Source: Flavipsychrobacter sp.
Lineage (GTDB): Bacteria > Bacteroidota > Bacteroidia > Chitinophagales > Chitinophagaceae
Assembly (NCBI GenBank): GCA_031292525.1
Contig: JARLGY010000036.1
Coordinates: 1 to 64,000, forward strand
Length of the DNA: 64,000 bases
Direction: 5' to 3'
In this document: one piece after another, positions 1-7,788 of the stretch
Layout of the letters: each line of letters starts with the position of its first letter
How positions within the stretch are numbered: the first letter of the stretch is position 1
The notes under the pieces: model-generated
Databases searched by the model: none
The model's input: only the letters and a program-made list of their open reading frames with translations
Told to the model about the DNA's origin: nothing
Translations under genes and position numbers: made by a program

Positions 1-1
1 T

Positions 2-1732
2 GCCAATGGTTGTCCCGGTGCATCCAGCCCTGTTATAGTAACGGTGAATGCGTTACCAATAGCTACAGCTGTGGCACAGGGGCCAACCAGTATATGCCCG
101 GGTGGTAGTGTTACCATAGCAGGTGGTGCAGGTGGCGATGCTACAGTGAAGTACCAGTGGTACCAGACAGGTGGTTTTGGTATCATCAATGGTGCTACTA
201 ATCCAACGTACACAGCCACCAACAACGGTAACTACTATGTGAAGATCACAGACACAGTAACCCATTGTACAGGAACTTCGGCGCCCAATGTTACAGTAAC
301 CATAGCGACTCCAACAGCAACTATAACCCCGGCAGGCAACCAGACACTTTGCCAGGGTACAACGGCTACATTACTTGCCAATGCAGGATCAAGCTATCAA
401 TGGTACTTGAATGGCACTACGCCGCTCACTAATACCCAGGCGCTTACTGCATCTGCAGGTGGCACCTATACAGTAGCGGTAACTAATACAGCAGGTTGTA
501 CAGCAACCTCTGCAGGTAAGACTATAACAGTGGTTCCAAATCCTGTGGCTACGGCAACAGCAGGCGGCCCAACTACATTCTGTGCCGGCGGTACCGTACT
601 ATTAAGTGCAGATACCGGGACTGGTCTATCTTACGTATGGACTCCGGGTGGTGCAACAACACAAACTATTAATGCATCTACAACTGGTACATATAGTGTA
701 ACAGTGACCAATACAAATAATTGCAGTACCATTTCGAACAGTGTAAATGTTACAGCGGTACCTTACCCTGTAGCCACTATTACCTCGGGTGGTTTGCCAA
801 CATCTATATGCACAGGCAGCAATGTGTTACTTACTGCAGGTCCTGTAGGCAACAACTACTTATGGTTGTTCAATGGTTCACCATTGCCTTATAATGATCC
901 AAACCGTACATCTATATCGTACCCTGCAAACCAGACAGGTACATATACTGTAACTGTTACCAACAGCACAGGTTGTGCAAGCACCACATCGGCTGCAAAC
1001 GCCATATCAGTGTTCGTAAATCCGATACCGACCATACAAACACTTGGACCAACTACATTCTGTTGGGGCAGCAGTGATATACTGCATGTAAATGCAGGTA
1101 CAGGTACGGGCCTTGCTTACCAGTGGTACAATAGAGGTTCTGCAATAGTAGGTGCAACCGGTCCAAACCTTACCGTGTTTGATTCGGGTTACTACAATGT
1201 GATCGTTACTGTTGTGGGCAGTTGCACACAAACATCCAACAATACCGATACAATAGTTGTAAACCAGCTTGCAGCACCGGTTATCACAGGTTCTCCGTAC
1301 AGCAGCCTCATTACATCATCTGGCAGTTATGCACACTACCAGTGGTACCTTGGTACTACACCGTTAGTGGGTGATACACTGAGCAGCGTGAATGTGTATG
1401 TGAATGGTAGTTATCACCTGGTGGTAACCAACAGCGAAGGTTGTACAGGTGTATCGAATGTGTTTGTAAAGAACACAACGGGTGTATCTAATGTATCTGG
1501 TAATAATGATATAACGATCTATCCAAACCCGGTATCTACTGTAGTACACATAGATGCAAGCATTCCTGTTGATGCTACTATCAGCACTATAGAAGGCAGG
1601 GAAGCGCTGAAACAGGCTGATGCTAAAACCATTGACCTGAGCTCACTTGCCAACGGCATCTACATGATACGCGTGTACGATAAAGCAGGTACCCTACTGA
1701 AAGTAGAAAAACTGGTGAAGGCTAGTAATTAA
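2..1732 (+). CDS. T9SS-exported Ig-like repeat adhesin, 3' part (5' end outside window)
   Basis: The frame is open from base 2 and the first possible start inside the window (GTG at 44) falls mid-repeat, so the gene begins upstream. At least six Ig-like beta-sandwich repeats are visible, each built around a YQWY/YVW/YLW core followed by a glycine-containing turn and ending in GxYxVxVTN-like strands with paired cysteines. The last ~75 residues form a type A T9SS sorting domain: a YPNPV motif, then strands ending in LANGIYMIRVYDKAG and a basic KLVKASN end. The protein is inferred to cross the outer membrane through T9SS and to be anchored or released after cleavage of that domain. Ligand unknown. 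A strong terminator follows. Confidence 0.9.
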   Translation, partial: ANGCPGASSPVIVTVNALPIATAVAQGPTSICPGGSVTIAGGAGGDATVKYQWYQTGGFGIINGATNPTYTATNNGNYYVKITDTVTHCTGTSAPNVTVTIATPTATITPAGNQTLCQGTTATLLANAGSSYQWYLNGTTPLTNTQALTASAGGTYTVAVTNTAGCTATSAGKTITVVPNPVATATAGGPTTFCAGGTVLLSADTGTGLSYVWTPGGATTQTINASTTGTYSVTVTNTNNCSTISNSVNVTAVPYPVATITSGGLPTSICTGSNVLLTAGPVGNNYLWLFNGSPLPYNDPNRTSISYPANQTGTYTVTVTNSTGCASTTSAANAISVFVNPIPTIQTLGPTTFCWGSSDILHVNAGTGTGLAYQWYNRGSAIVGATGPNLTVFDSGYYNVIVTVVGSCTQTSNNTDTIVVNQLAAPVITGSPYSSLITSSGSYAHYQWYLGTTPLVGDTLSSVNVYVNGSYHLVVTNSEGCTGVSNVFVKNTTGVSNVSGNNDITIYPNPVSTVVHIDASIPVDATISTIEGREALKQADAKTIDLSSLANGIYMIRVYDKAGTLLKVEKLVKASN

Positions 1733-1754
1733 ATAACTAAATAAATTATAACTG

Positions 1755-1786
1755 AAAGCGGGATCTTGATGGTCCCGCTTTTTTGT
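1755..1786 (+). terminator. Rho-independent terminator of the Ig-repeat gene
   Basis: A perfect 9-bp stem (AAAGCGGGA / TCCCGCTTT) with a 9-nt loop is followed by TTTT. It lies 23 bp after the stop codon. Confidence 0.85.
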
Positions 1787-1806
1787 TTCTAAAAGATCTC
1801 GCGGTG

Positions 1807-1831
1807 ATGGAATTAGGCAAACAAATTCCAT
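1807..1831. repeat. Short inverted repeat downstream of kdsB
   Basis: Arms ATGGAATT and AATTCCAT are separated by 9 nt. The repeat lies between the convergent Ig-repeat gene and kdsB. It could help end the kdsB-side transcript but has no clear U-tract. Confidence 0.4.
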
Positions 1832-1887
1832 TATAGCCGTCGCTATTTAAGTAAGGGAGAAAATAGAAATGAATGACGATGCTATAC

Positions 1888-2628
1888 TTACAGTCCTATA
1901 AAGCCTAGTACCTTCTCCAGGTCTTCAGGAGTATCAATACAATGGCTTTCGTAGGTGGTTGGGATGCACTTTATTTTAAATCCGGCTTCCAGCCAGCGTA
2001 GCTGCTCAAGAGACTCTGCTTGCTCTAATGGAGATACCGATAGCCTGGTGATCTGCTCCAGTATATCAGTGCGGTAGGCGTACATGCCTACATGGCGGTA
2101 ATAGTTGTGATGGAGATGCCAATCTTGCTCAGCAACACCTTTTATGAATGGTATCACCATACGACTAAAGTATAGCGCTTCCTGCCTGTGATTGAGTACA
2201 ATTTTTACTTCACCCTTATCAAACAGCATATCGTGGCTATGCACGGGTATCATTTGTGTGGCCAACTCTGTAGTGCCATCTGCAAGGGCTGCTGCCAGTT
2301 CATCTATCTGGGCTGGGTCAATAAATGGTTCGTCACCTTGTATATTGATGACATAGGTGTAATTGTTGTTGAGTTGTTGTAGTGCGTCGTAACAACGGTC
2401 CGTGCCGCTGGGATGATGTGCTGCGGTCATTACAGCCTCACCGCCGAAAGATAATACGTGATCGTATATCCTTGCGTCGTCGGTAGCTACAACCAGCCTG
2501 CTTAGCGCTTTGCTTTTGGCCGACTGTTCATACACCCGCTGTATCATGGTTTTACCCTTGATATCTGTTAAAGATTTGCCGGGAAAGCGGGATGATGCGT
2601 AACGTGCGGGGATAATGCCAACTATCAT
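1888..2628 (-). CDS. kdsB: 3-deoxy-manno-octulosonate cytidylyltransferase (CMP-Kdo or CMP-Kdo8N synthetase)
   Basis: Activates Kdo (or its 8-amino form) with CTP to give the CMP-sugar used by WaaA. The 246-residue length is normal for KdsB. The N-terminus carries the nucleotide-binding IPARYASSRFPGKSL signature (residues 6-20), and the NIQGDEPFID segment matches the family's metal/CTP site. It is the last gene of a six-gene minus-strand operon and overlaps the preceding phosphatase by 4 bp, indicating translational coupling. Because kdnA and kdnB head the same operon, the true substrate may be Kdo8N, as reported for the Shewanella enzyme. Sequence alone cannot separate the two specificities. 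Confidence 0.93.
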   Translation of the reverse strand: MIVGIIPARYASSRFPGKSLTDIKGKTMIQRVYEQSAKSKALSRLVVATDDARIYDHVLSFGGEAVMTAAHHPSGTDRCYDALQQLNNNYTYVINIQGDEPFIDPAQIDELAAALADGTTELATQMIPVHSHDMLFDKGEVKIVLNHRQEALYFSRMVIPFIKGVAEQDWHLHHNYYRHVGMYAYRTDILEQITRLSVSPLEQAESLEQLRWLEAGFKIKCIPTTYESHCIDTPEDLEKVLGFIGL

Positions 2629-3335
2629 TGTGGTGTTTGTAATGTTATCTGGGAATTGTTGCTGGTATAAAATGCGGTTTCTGGGATATTACGAAGCGCA
2701 AGGAAACGTTTGTAGGTATCTGTATAGTGCATGCGCTCAGTGATGGTTTCGTTGTAGTGCCCGCTAATGCCTGTTAATAGTTCTACTATTTCGCGCAAGG
2801 CCATATTATTGCCATCATTGGCCGTAATATAATCGGCAAGATGGTGCTCTTTTGCATAATTGATGAGTAAAGGATTTGCTGTACGGCCTACCATCAGCCG
2901 CAGTCCGCATTGTTCCGCTACAGAGAAATCAAGTACATCGTCAAAGAAGAATGCGATCTCTTCGGGCTGCAGGCTATGGGTGTGACATATGTGGTCTAAA
3001 GCCTCTTTTTTCCTGGGTACTTTGTAGTAAACCGCATTTAGATGCTCACGTTTTCCAAAGGTGTAAGCCGCCTTGTTGTGCTCACCCGTAATAACGCAGA
3101 ACACAGGTGCATGGCCCGTACGCAGATAATGGTTGAAGCGGAGCATGTTGGTGCCCATAGAATCGACCTCGCTAAACGGGCTCGAACCATTTTCGTCTTT
3201 AGCGCCGTTGTTGAACACACCATCCCAGTCGGTTACAAAGGCCCTGATCTTAAAAAGTTTCGCCTGCAACTCAGCAGGCGAAACCATAAATTGTCCTTTG
3301 AACTCCTTAGTTATATTCGGATATGGATTAGTCAT
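2625..3335 (-). CDS. KdsC-like HAD phosphatase, probably acting on Kdo 8-phosphate
   Basis: HAD-superfamily phosphatase inferred to remove the phosphate made by KdsA. HAD motif I is TDWDGVF with the nucleophile/acid pair Asp36 and Asp38. Motif II is the VITGE threonine, the basic residue lies in VPRKKEAL, and motif III is FFFDDVLDF. There is no large cap, as in the tetrameric KdsC group. At 236 residues it is longer than ordinary KdsC (about 160-190), with about 30 extra N-terminal residues and a C-terminal extension. The Trp between the two aspartates is unusual. It overlaps kdsB by 4 bp and the aldolase/CBS gene by 8 bp, so the job is inferred mainly from position. Confidence 0.75.
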   Translation of the reverse strand: MTNPYPNITKEFKGQFMVSPAELQAKLFKIRAFVTDWDGVFNNGAKDENGSSPFSEVDSMGTNMLRFNHYLRTGHAPVFCVITGEHNKAAYTFGKREHLNAVYYKVPRKKEALDHICHTHSLQPEEIAFFFDDVLDFSVAEQCGLRLMVGRTANPLLINYAKEHHLADYITANDGNNMALREIVELLTGISGHYNETITERMHYTDTYKRFLALRNIPETAFYTSNNSQITLQTPQ

Positions 3336-4341
3336 TTTTTAAGTCCTGTATGTCTATCATGCCAGATGGAGCACCGTTTTCGGTAACCAGTATGGTATCT
3401 ACACTTACTTTCTTAAATAATTGTGCCGCATCGTTGAGCAAAGAATTACCGTCTATGCTGATAGGTGTTTTGTATTCCAGGTCGCCCAGTTTTTTGGTGA
3501 GTATGTGCTCGCCATCGCTTTGCAATAACCTGCGCAGGTCGCCATCTGTAAACACGCCTTTCAAGCTACCATCTGCATTAGTTACAGTGATGCAACCAAA
3601 ACCGAAGTCCGTCATCTTTACAATGGCATCTTTCAGGTTAACGCTTTCGCTAATGGTAGGATTTACCTTGCTGATAGCATCTTTCACGCGCACGGTCATC
3701 AGGCGGGTATCGCTGAGGAACTGCTCGGTACCTATAGCAGTAAAATGGTTATCGGTAAGGGATTTCAATATTTTAAGCGGAACAGTAATAGTATGCACGC
3801 CCAGGTTGATGGCGTTACGCACATGCTCTGTAGTACGTACGGAGCTGAACATGATCTTGGTATCGTAACCGTAGTGGTTCACTGCTTTCACGCATTGGTC
3901 AACCAGTGCCAATGCGTCGTGACCCTGATCTTGCAAACGGCCAACAAGTGGGCATACATAAGTAGCGCCAGCGTGCATAGCCATGTAAGCCTGCTGCAAA
4001 GTGTACACCAGGTGCACATTTACCAAAAGACCATCGTTGCGCAGCATACGGCAAGCCCTTACACCTTCAAGCGATACTGGTATCTTAAACACAGTACGTG
4101 TAGGGTCAAGACCCAGGTTCAGTTGGCGGTGTGCTTCCTTTACTACATCTTCAGCAGTATCACCTAACGCTTCTATTTGCAGTACAGGCACTATTCCTGC
4201 CAGCTTTACTATCATGTCATCTATATTGGTAATACCCTCGCGCTGCATAAATGTAGGCGTAGTGGTAAGGCCATTTAAGAAACCTAATTTAAACCCCTCT
4301 TCTATTTCTTTGAGGTTGGCCGAATCAAGATATAATTCCAT
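3328..4341 (-). CDS. Fructose-6-phosphate aldolase/transaldolase-like domain fused to KdsD-type CBS pair
   Basis: Residues 1-215 are a small transaldolase/FSA-type TIM barrel. They keep the opening MELYLD with catalytic-type Asp6, the Schiff-base lysine in FKIPVS (Lys86), a Gln at position 55 where FSA has Gln59 and true transaldolases have Glu, Arg135 and Ser167. Three other FSA pocket residues differ: N28 to Thr, T109 to His110, Y131 to Leu132. Residues about 218-335 are two CBS domains. The first contains GVFTDGDLRR, the hallmark of arabinose-5-phosphate isomerase (KdsD/GutQ), but the SIS isomerase domain is absent. Placed between kdsA and the kdsC-like gene, it is inferred to supply or control arabinose 5-phosphate for KdsA. 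The family call is secure; the reaction is a hypothesis. Confidence 0.85.
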   Translation of the reverse strand: MELYLDSANLKEIEEGFKLGFLNGLTTTPTFMQREGITNIDDMIVKLAGIVPVLQIEALGDTAEDVVKEAHRQLNLGLDPTRTVFKIPVSLEGVRACRMLRNDGLLVNVHLVYTLQQAYMAMHAGATYVCPLVGRLQDQGHDALALVDQCVKAVNHYGYDTKIMFSSVRTTEHVRNAINLGVHTITVPLKILKSLTDNHFTAIGTEQFLSDTRLMTVRVKDAISKVNPTISESVNLKDAIVKMTDFGFGCITVTNADGSLKGVFTDGDLRRLLQSDGEHILTKKLGDLEYKTPISIDGNSLLNDAAQLFKKVSVDTILVTENGAPSGMIDIQDLKND

Positions 4342-4412
4342 ATGAAAATTTGAAGCTCAAAAATAATAATAATGAGCGTGTTATTTTGTTATTTCTGTTT
4401 TTGGGTAATTAC

Positions 4413-5246
4413 TTACTTCCTGTACTTCACTTCAAGTGCATGCAGCTCTATTAATGGCTTCATGAACTCTTCAAAATCATTTACATTCAGCTGGCTGGCT
4501 GCGTCGCATAGCGCACTTGCGGGATCGGGGTGGGTTTCTATGAACACACCATCAACTCCTGATGCTACACCCGCACGACTCAATACAGGTAAAAATTCGC
4601 GTGCACCACCTTTTGCATCGGCACTAGGGATACCATACTTGCGTATGCTATGCGTAATATCGAACACTACAGGATAGCCGAGCAAACCCATATGGTAGAA
4701 ACTCCGTGGGTCTACCACAAGGTCGTTATAACCCATGGTATAGCCGCGTTCTGTAAGTATAATTTTGTCGTTACCAGCTTCAACACACTTAGTTACCGGG
4801 TGCTTCATATTCTCAGGAGCTAAAAACTGGCCATGTTTTATATTGATGACAGCGCCTGTTTTAGCAGCAGCAACCATAAGGCCTGTTTGCATACACAGGT
4901 AAGCTGGTATCTGCAATACATCGCACACTTCAGCAGCCGGGGCTGCCTGATCCGGGTAGTGTATATCTGTAAGCAGGGTAAAGCCAAACTGTTCCTTTAC
5001 TTTGGCCAATATCTTCAAGCCTTTTTCAAGACCCGGGCCATCGTAATATTTAAGGCTGCTGCGGTTGTCTTTACGGAAAGATGATTTGTAGATGATAGGG
5101 ATGTGCAGCCTTTCGCCCACTTCCTTCAGCTTTTCAGCCGTTTTCATCATGATCATCTCATCTTCTATCACACATGGCCCAGATATAACAAACAGCTCAT
5201 CTGCGCCGCAACTGATACCACCTACATTTATTTTCTTTATGCTCAT
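4413..5246 (-). CDS. kdsA: 3-deoxy-8-phosphooctulonate synthase (Kdo-8-P synthase)
   Basis: Condenses phosphoenolpyruvate with arabinose 5-phosphate to Kdo 8-phosphate in the cytoplasm. The 277 residues match KdsA throughout: the RSS and KTGAVINIKHGQF segments, and ITHS, IETHPDP and LCDAASQL near the C-terminus. Cys25 in ISGPCVIE, plus the His, Glu and Asp of those last motifs, fit the metal-dependent class (Aquifex type) rather than the metal-free class with Asn at that position. It starts 2 bp after kdnB stops and is followed by a 71-bp gap before the aldolase/CBS gene, all on one strand. Confidence 0.95.
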   Translation of the reverse strand: MSIKKINVGGISCGADELFVISGPCVIEDEMIMMKTAEKLKEVGERLHIPIIYKSSFRKDNRSSLKYYDGPGLEKGLKILAKVKEQFGFTLLTDIHYPDQAAPAAEVCDVLQIPAYLCMQTGLMVAAAKTGAVINIKHGQFLAPENMKHPVTKCVEAGNDKIILTERGYTMGYNDLVVDPRSFYHMGLLGYPVVFDITHSIRKYGIPSADAKGGAREFLPVLSRAGVASGVDGVFIETHPDPASALCDAASQLNVNDFEEFMKPLIELHALEVKYRK

Positions 5247-5248
5247 AA

Positions 5249-6328
5249 TTACAGTCTTTCGTACAATTTTTTAATGGTGTCTATGGTCACCTTTTCTTTC
5301 CAATCGGCGCCTATGGCGTGGTTCCACATGTGTGGCAGGTTGTAGGCAACTTCGGCCATAGCAGTTATCTGCTCATCGCTCCAGTTTTTTGACAATCCCT
5401 GTGGCAGGGTGACATTGTGCTTTACCAGCATGGATTTGAGCTCATTCACAGCATCGCCATAGTAGTCTTCCAGGTGCTGGAAGGCCAGGCAATTGGCGTA
5501 GCAATGTTTTTCGCCCAGTATTTTAGAGAGGCCGTAAGACAACGCGTGGCAAACACCCACTTCTGAATAAGTAAGGCTAAGGCCACCCATCATAGAGGCC
5601 ACCATTAGCTTGTCATCGTTCTCAGGGTTTTGGCCTGCATTAGGGCCTACATATACATCGCGGCACAGCTTCAGCGCCTGGTCGCCATAGGCAAGACTAT
5701 ATATATTATTCAATGTTCCGCATTCAGCTTCTATTGAATGTATATAAGTATCCATACCTGTGTACAGCCATTTATCTACCGGCACTGTGGCAGCCAGCTC
5801 GCTATCCAGTATTACCTGGTTAAACACGGTCCAGTCGCACTTTAAGCCCAGCTTTTTTACAGGGCCTGTAAGTACAGCAGTCATAGAAACCTCTGCACCT
5901 GTACCAGAAATAGTAGGTACGCCTAAGTGGTAGATGCCAGGCTTCTTAATAAGGTTAAGACCCTGGTAGAGCGTAGAAGACCCCTCGTTGGTAAACATGA
6001 GGGATACCGCTTTTGCAATATCCATAATGCTGCCGCCACCAATGCCTATAACACCTGCCGGTATTCCTTTCTCCGCGATTACCTCATCGCGAAGTGTATC
6101 TATCTGCTCTGTAGTTGGCTCGTGCGGGTCAACATCTATAAAACGTACTATATCCTGGGGGCCTGCGGGGATGCGTTGTTCAAGGTCTTTGCCCTTGAAG
6201 TAATTATCTACCACAAACAGGAAGAAGCGGTTGTTCTCATTTCTTTTTTCGGCCAGTATACCTTCCATTGCTGAAAAGCTACCCCTGCCAAAAACAACCT
6301 TATCAATGTTCTTAAAGTTCTTGTACAT
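5249..6328 (-). CDS. kdnB: Iron-containing alcohol dehydrogenase, 3-deoxy-octulosonate 8-oxidase (KdnB-like)
   Basis: Group III metal-dependent alcohol dehydrogenase. The NAD-binding GGGSIMDIAKA lies at residues 98-108. All four metal ligands are present: Asp193 and His197 (GMDTYIHS), His261 (GVCHALS) and His275 (GEKHCYANC). In Shewanella, KdnB oxidises the C8 hydroxyl of Kdo so that KdnA can transaminate it. The pairing with a DegT-type aminotransferase on one side and kdsA on the other supports that role here. It lies 31 bp after kdnA and 2 bp before kdsA. General Fe-ADH activity is certain; the Kdo substrate is inferred from gene order. Confidence 0.82.
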   Translation of the reverse strand: MYKNFKNIDKVVFGRGSFSAMEGILAEKRNENNRFFLFVVDNYFKGKDLEQRIPAGPQDIVRFIDVDPHEPTTEQIDTLRDEVIAEKGIPAGVIGIGGGSIMDIAKAVSLMFTNEGSSTLYQGLNLIKKPGIYHLGVPTISGTGAEVSMTAVLTGPVKKLGLKCDWTVFNQVILDSELAATVPVDKWLYTGMDTYIHSIEAECGTLNNIYSLAYGDQALKLCRDVYVGPNAGQNPENDDKLMVASMMGGLSLTYSEVGVCHALSYGLSKILGEKHCYANCLAFQHLEDYYGDAVNELKSMLVKHNVTLPQGLSKNWSDEQITAMAEVAYNLPHMWNHAIGADWKEKVTIDTIKKLYERL

Positions 6329-6359
6329 TAAAATGGATGATCTGATGATCAGATTTTAC

Positions 6360-7568
6360 TTAAGATAATGCTGGTTCGCCAACTGCTGCTTTTACAGCCT
6401 TAGCAATATTATTGGCCAAGGTACGTACCTCGTCTTCTGTCCAGGTGCAGCGGATACCAAACGATATCAGGCGGCCCACCACTTCCTGGCTCTTAGGCAG
6501 GTGCAGGTTACCATAATCCTGGTGCTCGCCCAGCTGTGCGGTCAGTTTAGAAACGGTGCGCATCTGGTGTATATGGTCCCACTGGTTGATGAAGTGGTAC
6601 ATATTGGTGTACCAGTAGTTGAAACCGCCAACACTATTCTTGTTCAGCTCGTCCACCACACGCTTTGCAGTGGTCGTATCTGGCAGGAACATGTTCAGGA
6701 ATGTAGCCGAATCACCAGCAGGATCGGGTAGTGTAGAGAATGACACACCTTCCACCTGCGACAATACTTCGGTAAGTATGGCTTTGTTCTTACGGTTGGC
6801 TTCTCTTATTGCTGGTACCTTGCGGGTTTGCGCTACACCTATGGCTGCATGCAGCTCGCTAATGCGATAGTTGAAGCCCATTATTGGGTGCTGCTCCATA
6901 CCGCGGTTGTTGCCCACGTGGTCGTGGCCGTGGTCTGAGTAAGAGTCTGCGTATTTATAAACCTGCTCGTCGTTGGTAACTATTACACCACCTTCGCCGG
7001 CAGTTGCTATTTTAAAGAAATCGAAAGAGTAAGCGCCTGCTGCACCAAACAAACCGGTTGATGTGCCCTTGTAAGAAGCCGCAAAAGCCTGTCCTGCATC
7101 CTCAACCAGTATCAGGTTATGTTCTTTAACCACTTTCACTATGCTGTCCATGTCGGCCATACCACCGCACATGTGCACCAGGCACACAGCCTTGGTTTTT
7201 GGAGTGATGGCAGCTTTGATACCCTCTGCACTTAGGTCAAGTGTTTCATCTATTTCGGCAAATACCGGGGTAGCACCTATAAAGAACACAGCTTCAATAG
7301 TAGCTATATAAGTAAACGGAGGTACTATCACCTCATCACCTGCGCCTATGCCGGCTGCAGCCATTGCGGTAGCTATAGCTGTAGAACCGCTGCTAACAGC
7401 ATGAGAGAATTTGGCCCCGGTTACTTTTCTTACCTCAGCCTCAAATTCTTTAGCCTTCCAAATACCATTTCTTTGCTGGTCGTGATTGAAACGGAACAGT
7501 ATTCCTGTTTCCATCACATCATTTATTTCTTTACGCTCTTCGCTACCAAACAATTCTGTTCCGGGCAT
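6360..7568 (-). CDS. kdnA: PLP-dependent aminotransferase, 8-amino-3,8-dideoxy-octulosonate synthase (KdnA-like)
   Basis: DegT/DnrJ/EryC1-family sugar aminotransferase of 402 residues. The PLP-binding lysine is Lys186 (FDFFKIATAGEGG) and the pyridine-nitrogen aspartate is Asp157 (VEDAGQ). With KdnB it would convert Kdo to Kdo8N, using an amino acid as donor; KdnA of Shewanella uses glutamate. It is the first gene of the operon, preceded by a Bacteroidota -7 box. DegT enzymes act on many sugars, and the choice of KdnA rests on the adjacent iron-alcohol dehydrogenase plus the three Kdo genes downstream. Confidence 0.8.
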   Translation of the reverse strand: MPGTELFGSEERKEINDVMETGILFRFNHDQQRNGIWKAKEFEAEVRKVTGAKFSHAVSSGSTAIATAMAAAGIGAGDEVIVPPFTYIATIEAVFFIGATPVFAEIDETLDLSAEGIKAAITPKTKAVCLVHMCGGMADMDSIVKVVKEHNLILVEDAGQAFAASYKGTSTGLFGAAGAYSFDFFKIATAGEGGVIVTNDEQVYKYADSYSDHGHDHVGNNRGMEQHPIMGFNYRISELHAAIGVAQTRKVPAIREANRKNKAILTEVLSQVEGVSFSTLPDPAGDSATFLNMFLPDTTTAKRVVDELNKNSVGGFNYWYTNMYHFINQWDHIHQMRTVSKLTAQLGEHQDYGNLHLPKSQEVVGRLISFGIRCTWTEDEVRTLANNIAKAVKAAVGEPALS

Positions 7569-7588
7569 GATAATAAAAATTTAAAATG

Positions 7589-7619
7589 CAAAAGTAGGTT
7601 AATTGCTGAAAAGGGTAAA
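7589..7619 (-). promoter_or_regulatory. Promoter of the kdn/kds operon
   Basis: Read on the minus strand, this is TTTA, a 19-nt spacer, then TACTTTTG. The -7 box matches TAnnTTTG fully and the -33 box matches TTTG in three of four bases. The box ends 20 nt before the kdnA ATG. Confidence 0.7.
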
Positions 7620-7788
7620 ATTGGGTTGTAAAAGGAAATGTGAAAGAAAAACACATTTTTATAATTGCATGGTAAGTTGTTGTCCTTACGCACAAATAGT
7701 AACCCTCTTTCAACTAAAGCAAACAGCATTTCGGCTAAATTCTCTCTCCAAATAGTACTCAACTTTGTATGAGCAAAAAAGAAAGATC

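Noticed and set aside
1-1732. Regularly spaced repeats suggesting a CRISPR array
   Set aside because: The periodicity is protein-level Ig repeats in an open frame; there are no identical direct repeats with unique spacers.
3328-4341. Ordinary transaldolase of the pentose phosphate pathway
   Set aside because: CBS pair of KdsD type, Gln in place of the transaldolase Glu, and location inside the kds operon argue against it.
7765-7788. Longer TTG start for the MDR oxidoreductase
   Set aside because: Adds residues before the conserved MKAIRI start and has no family support.
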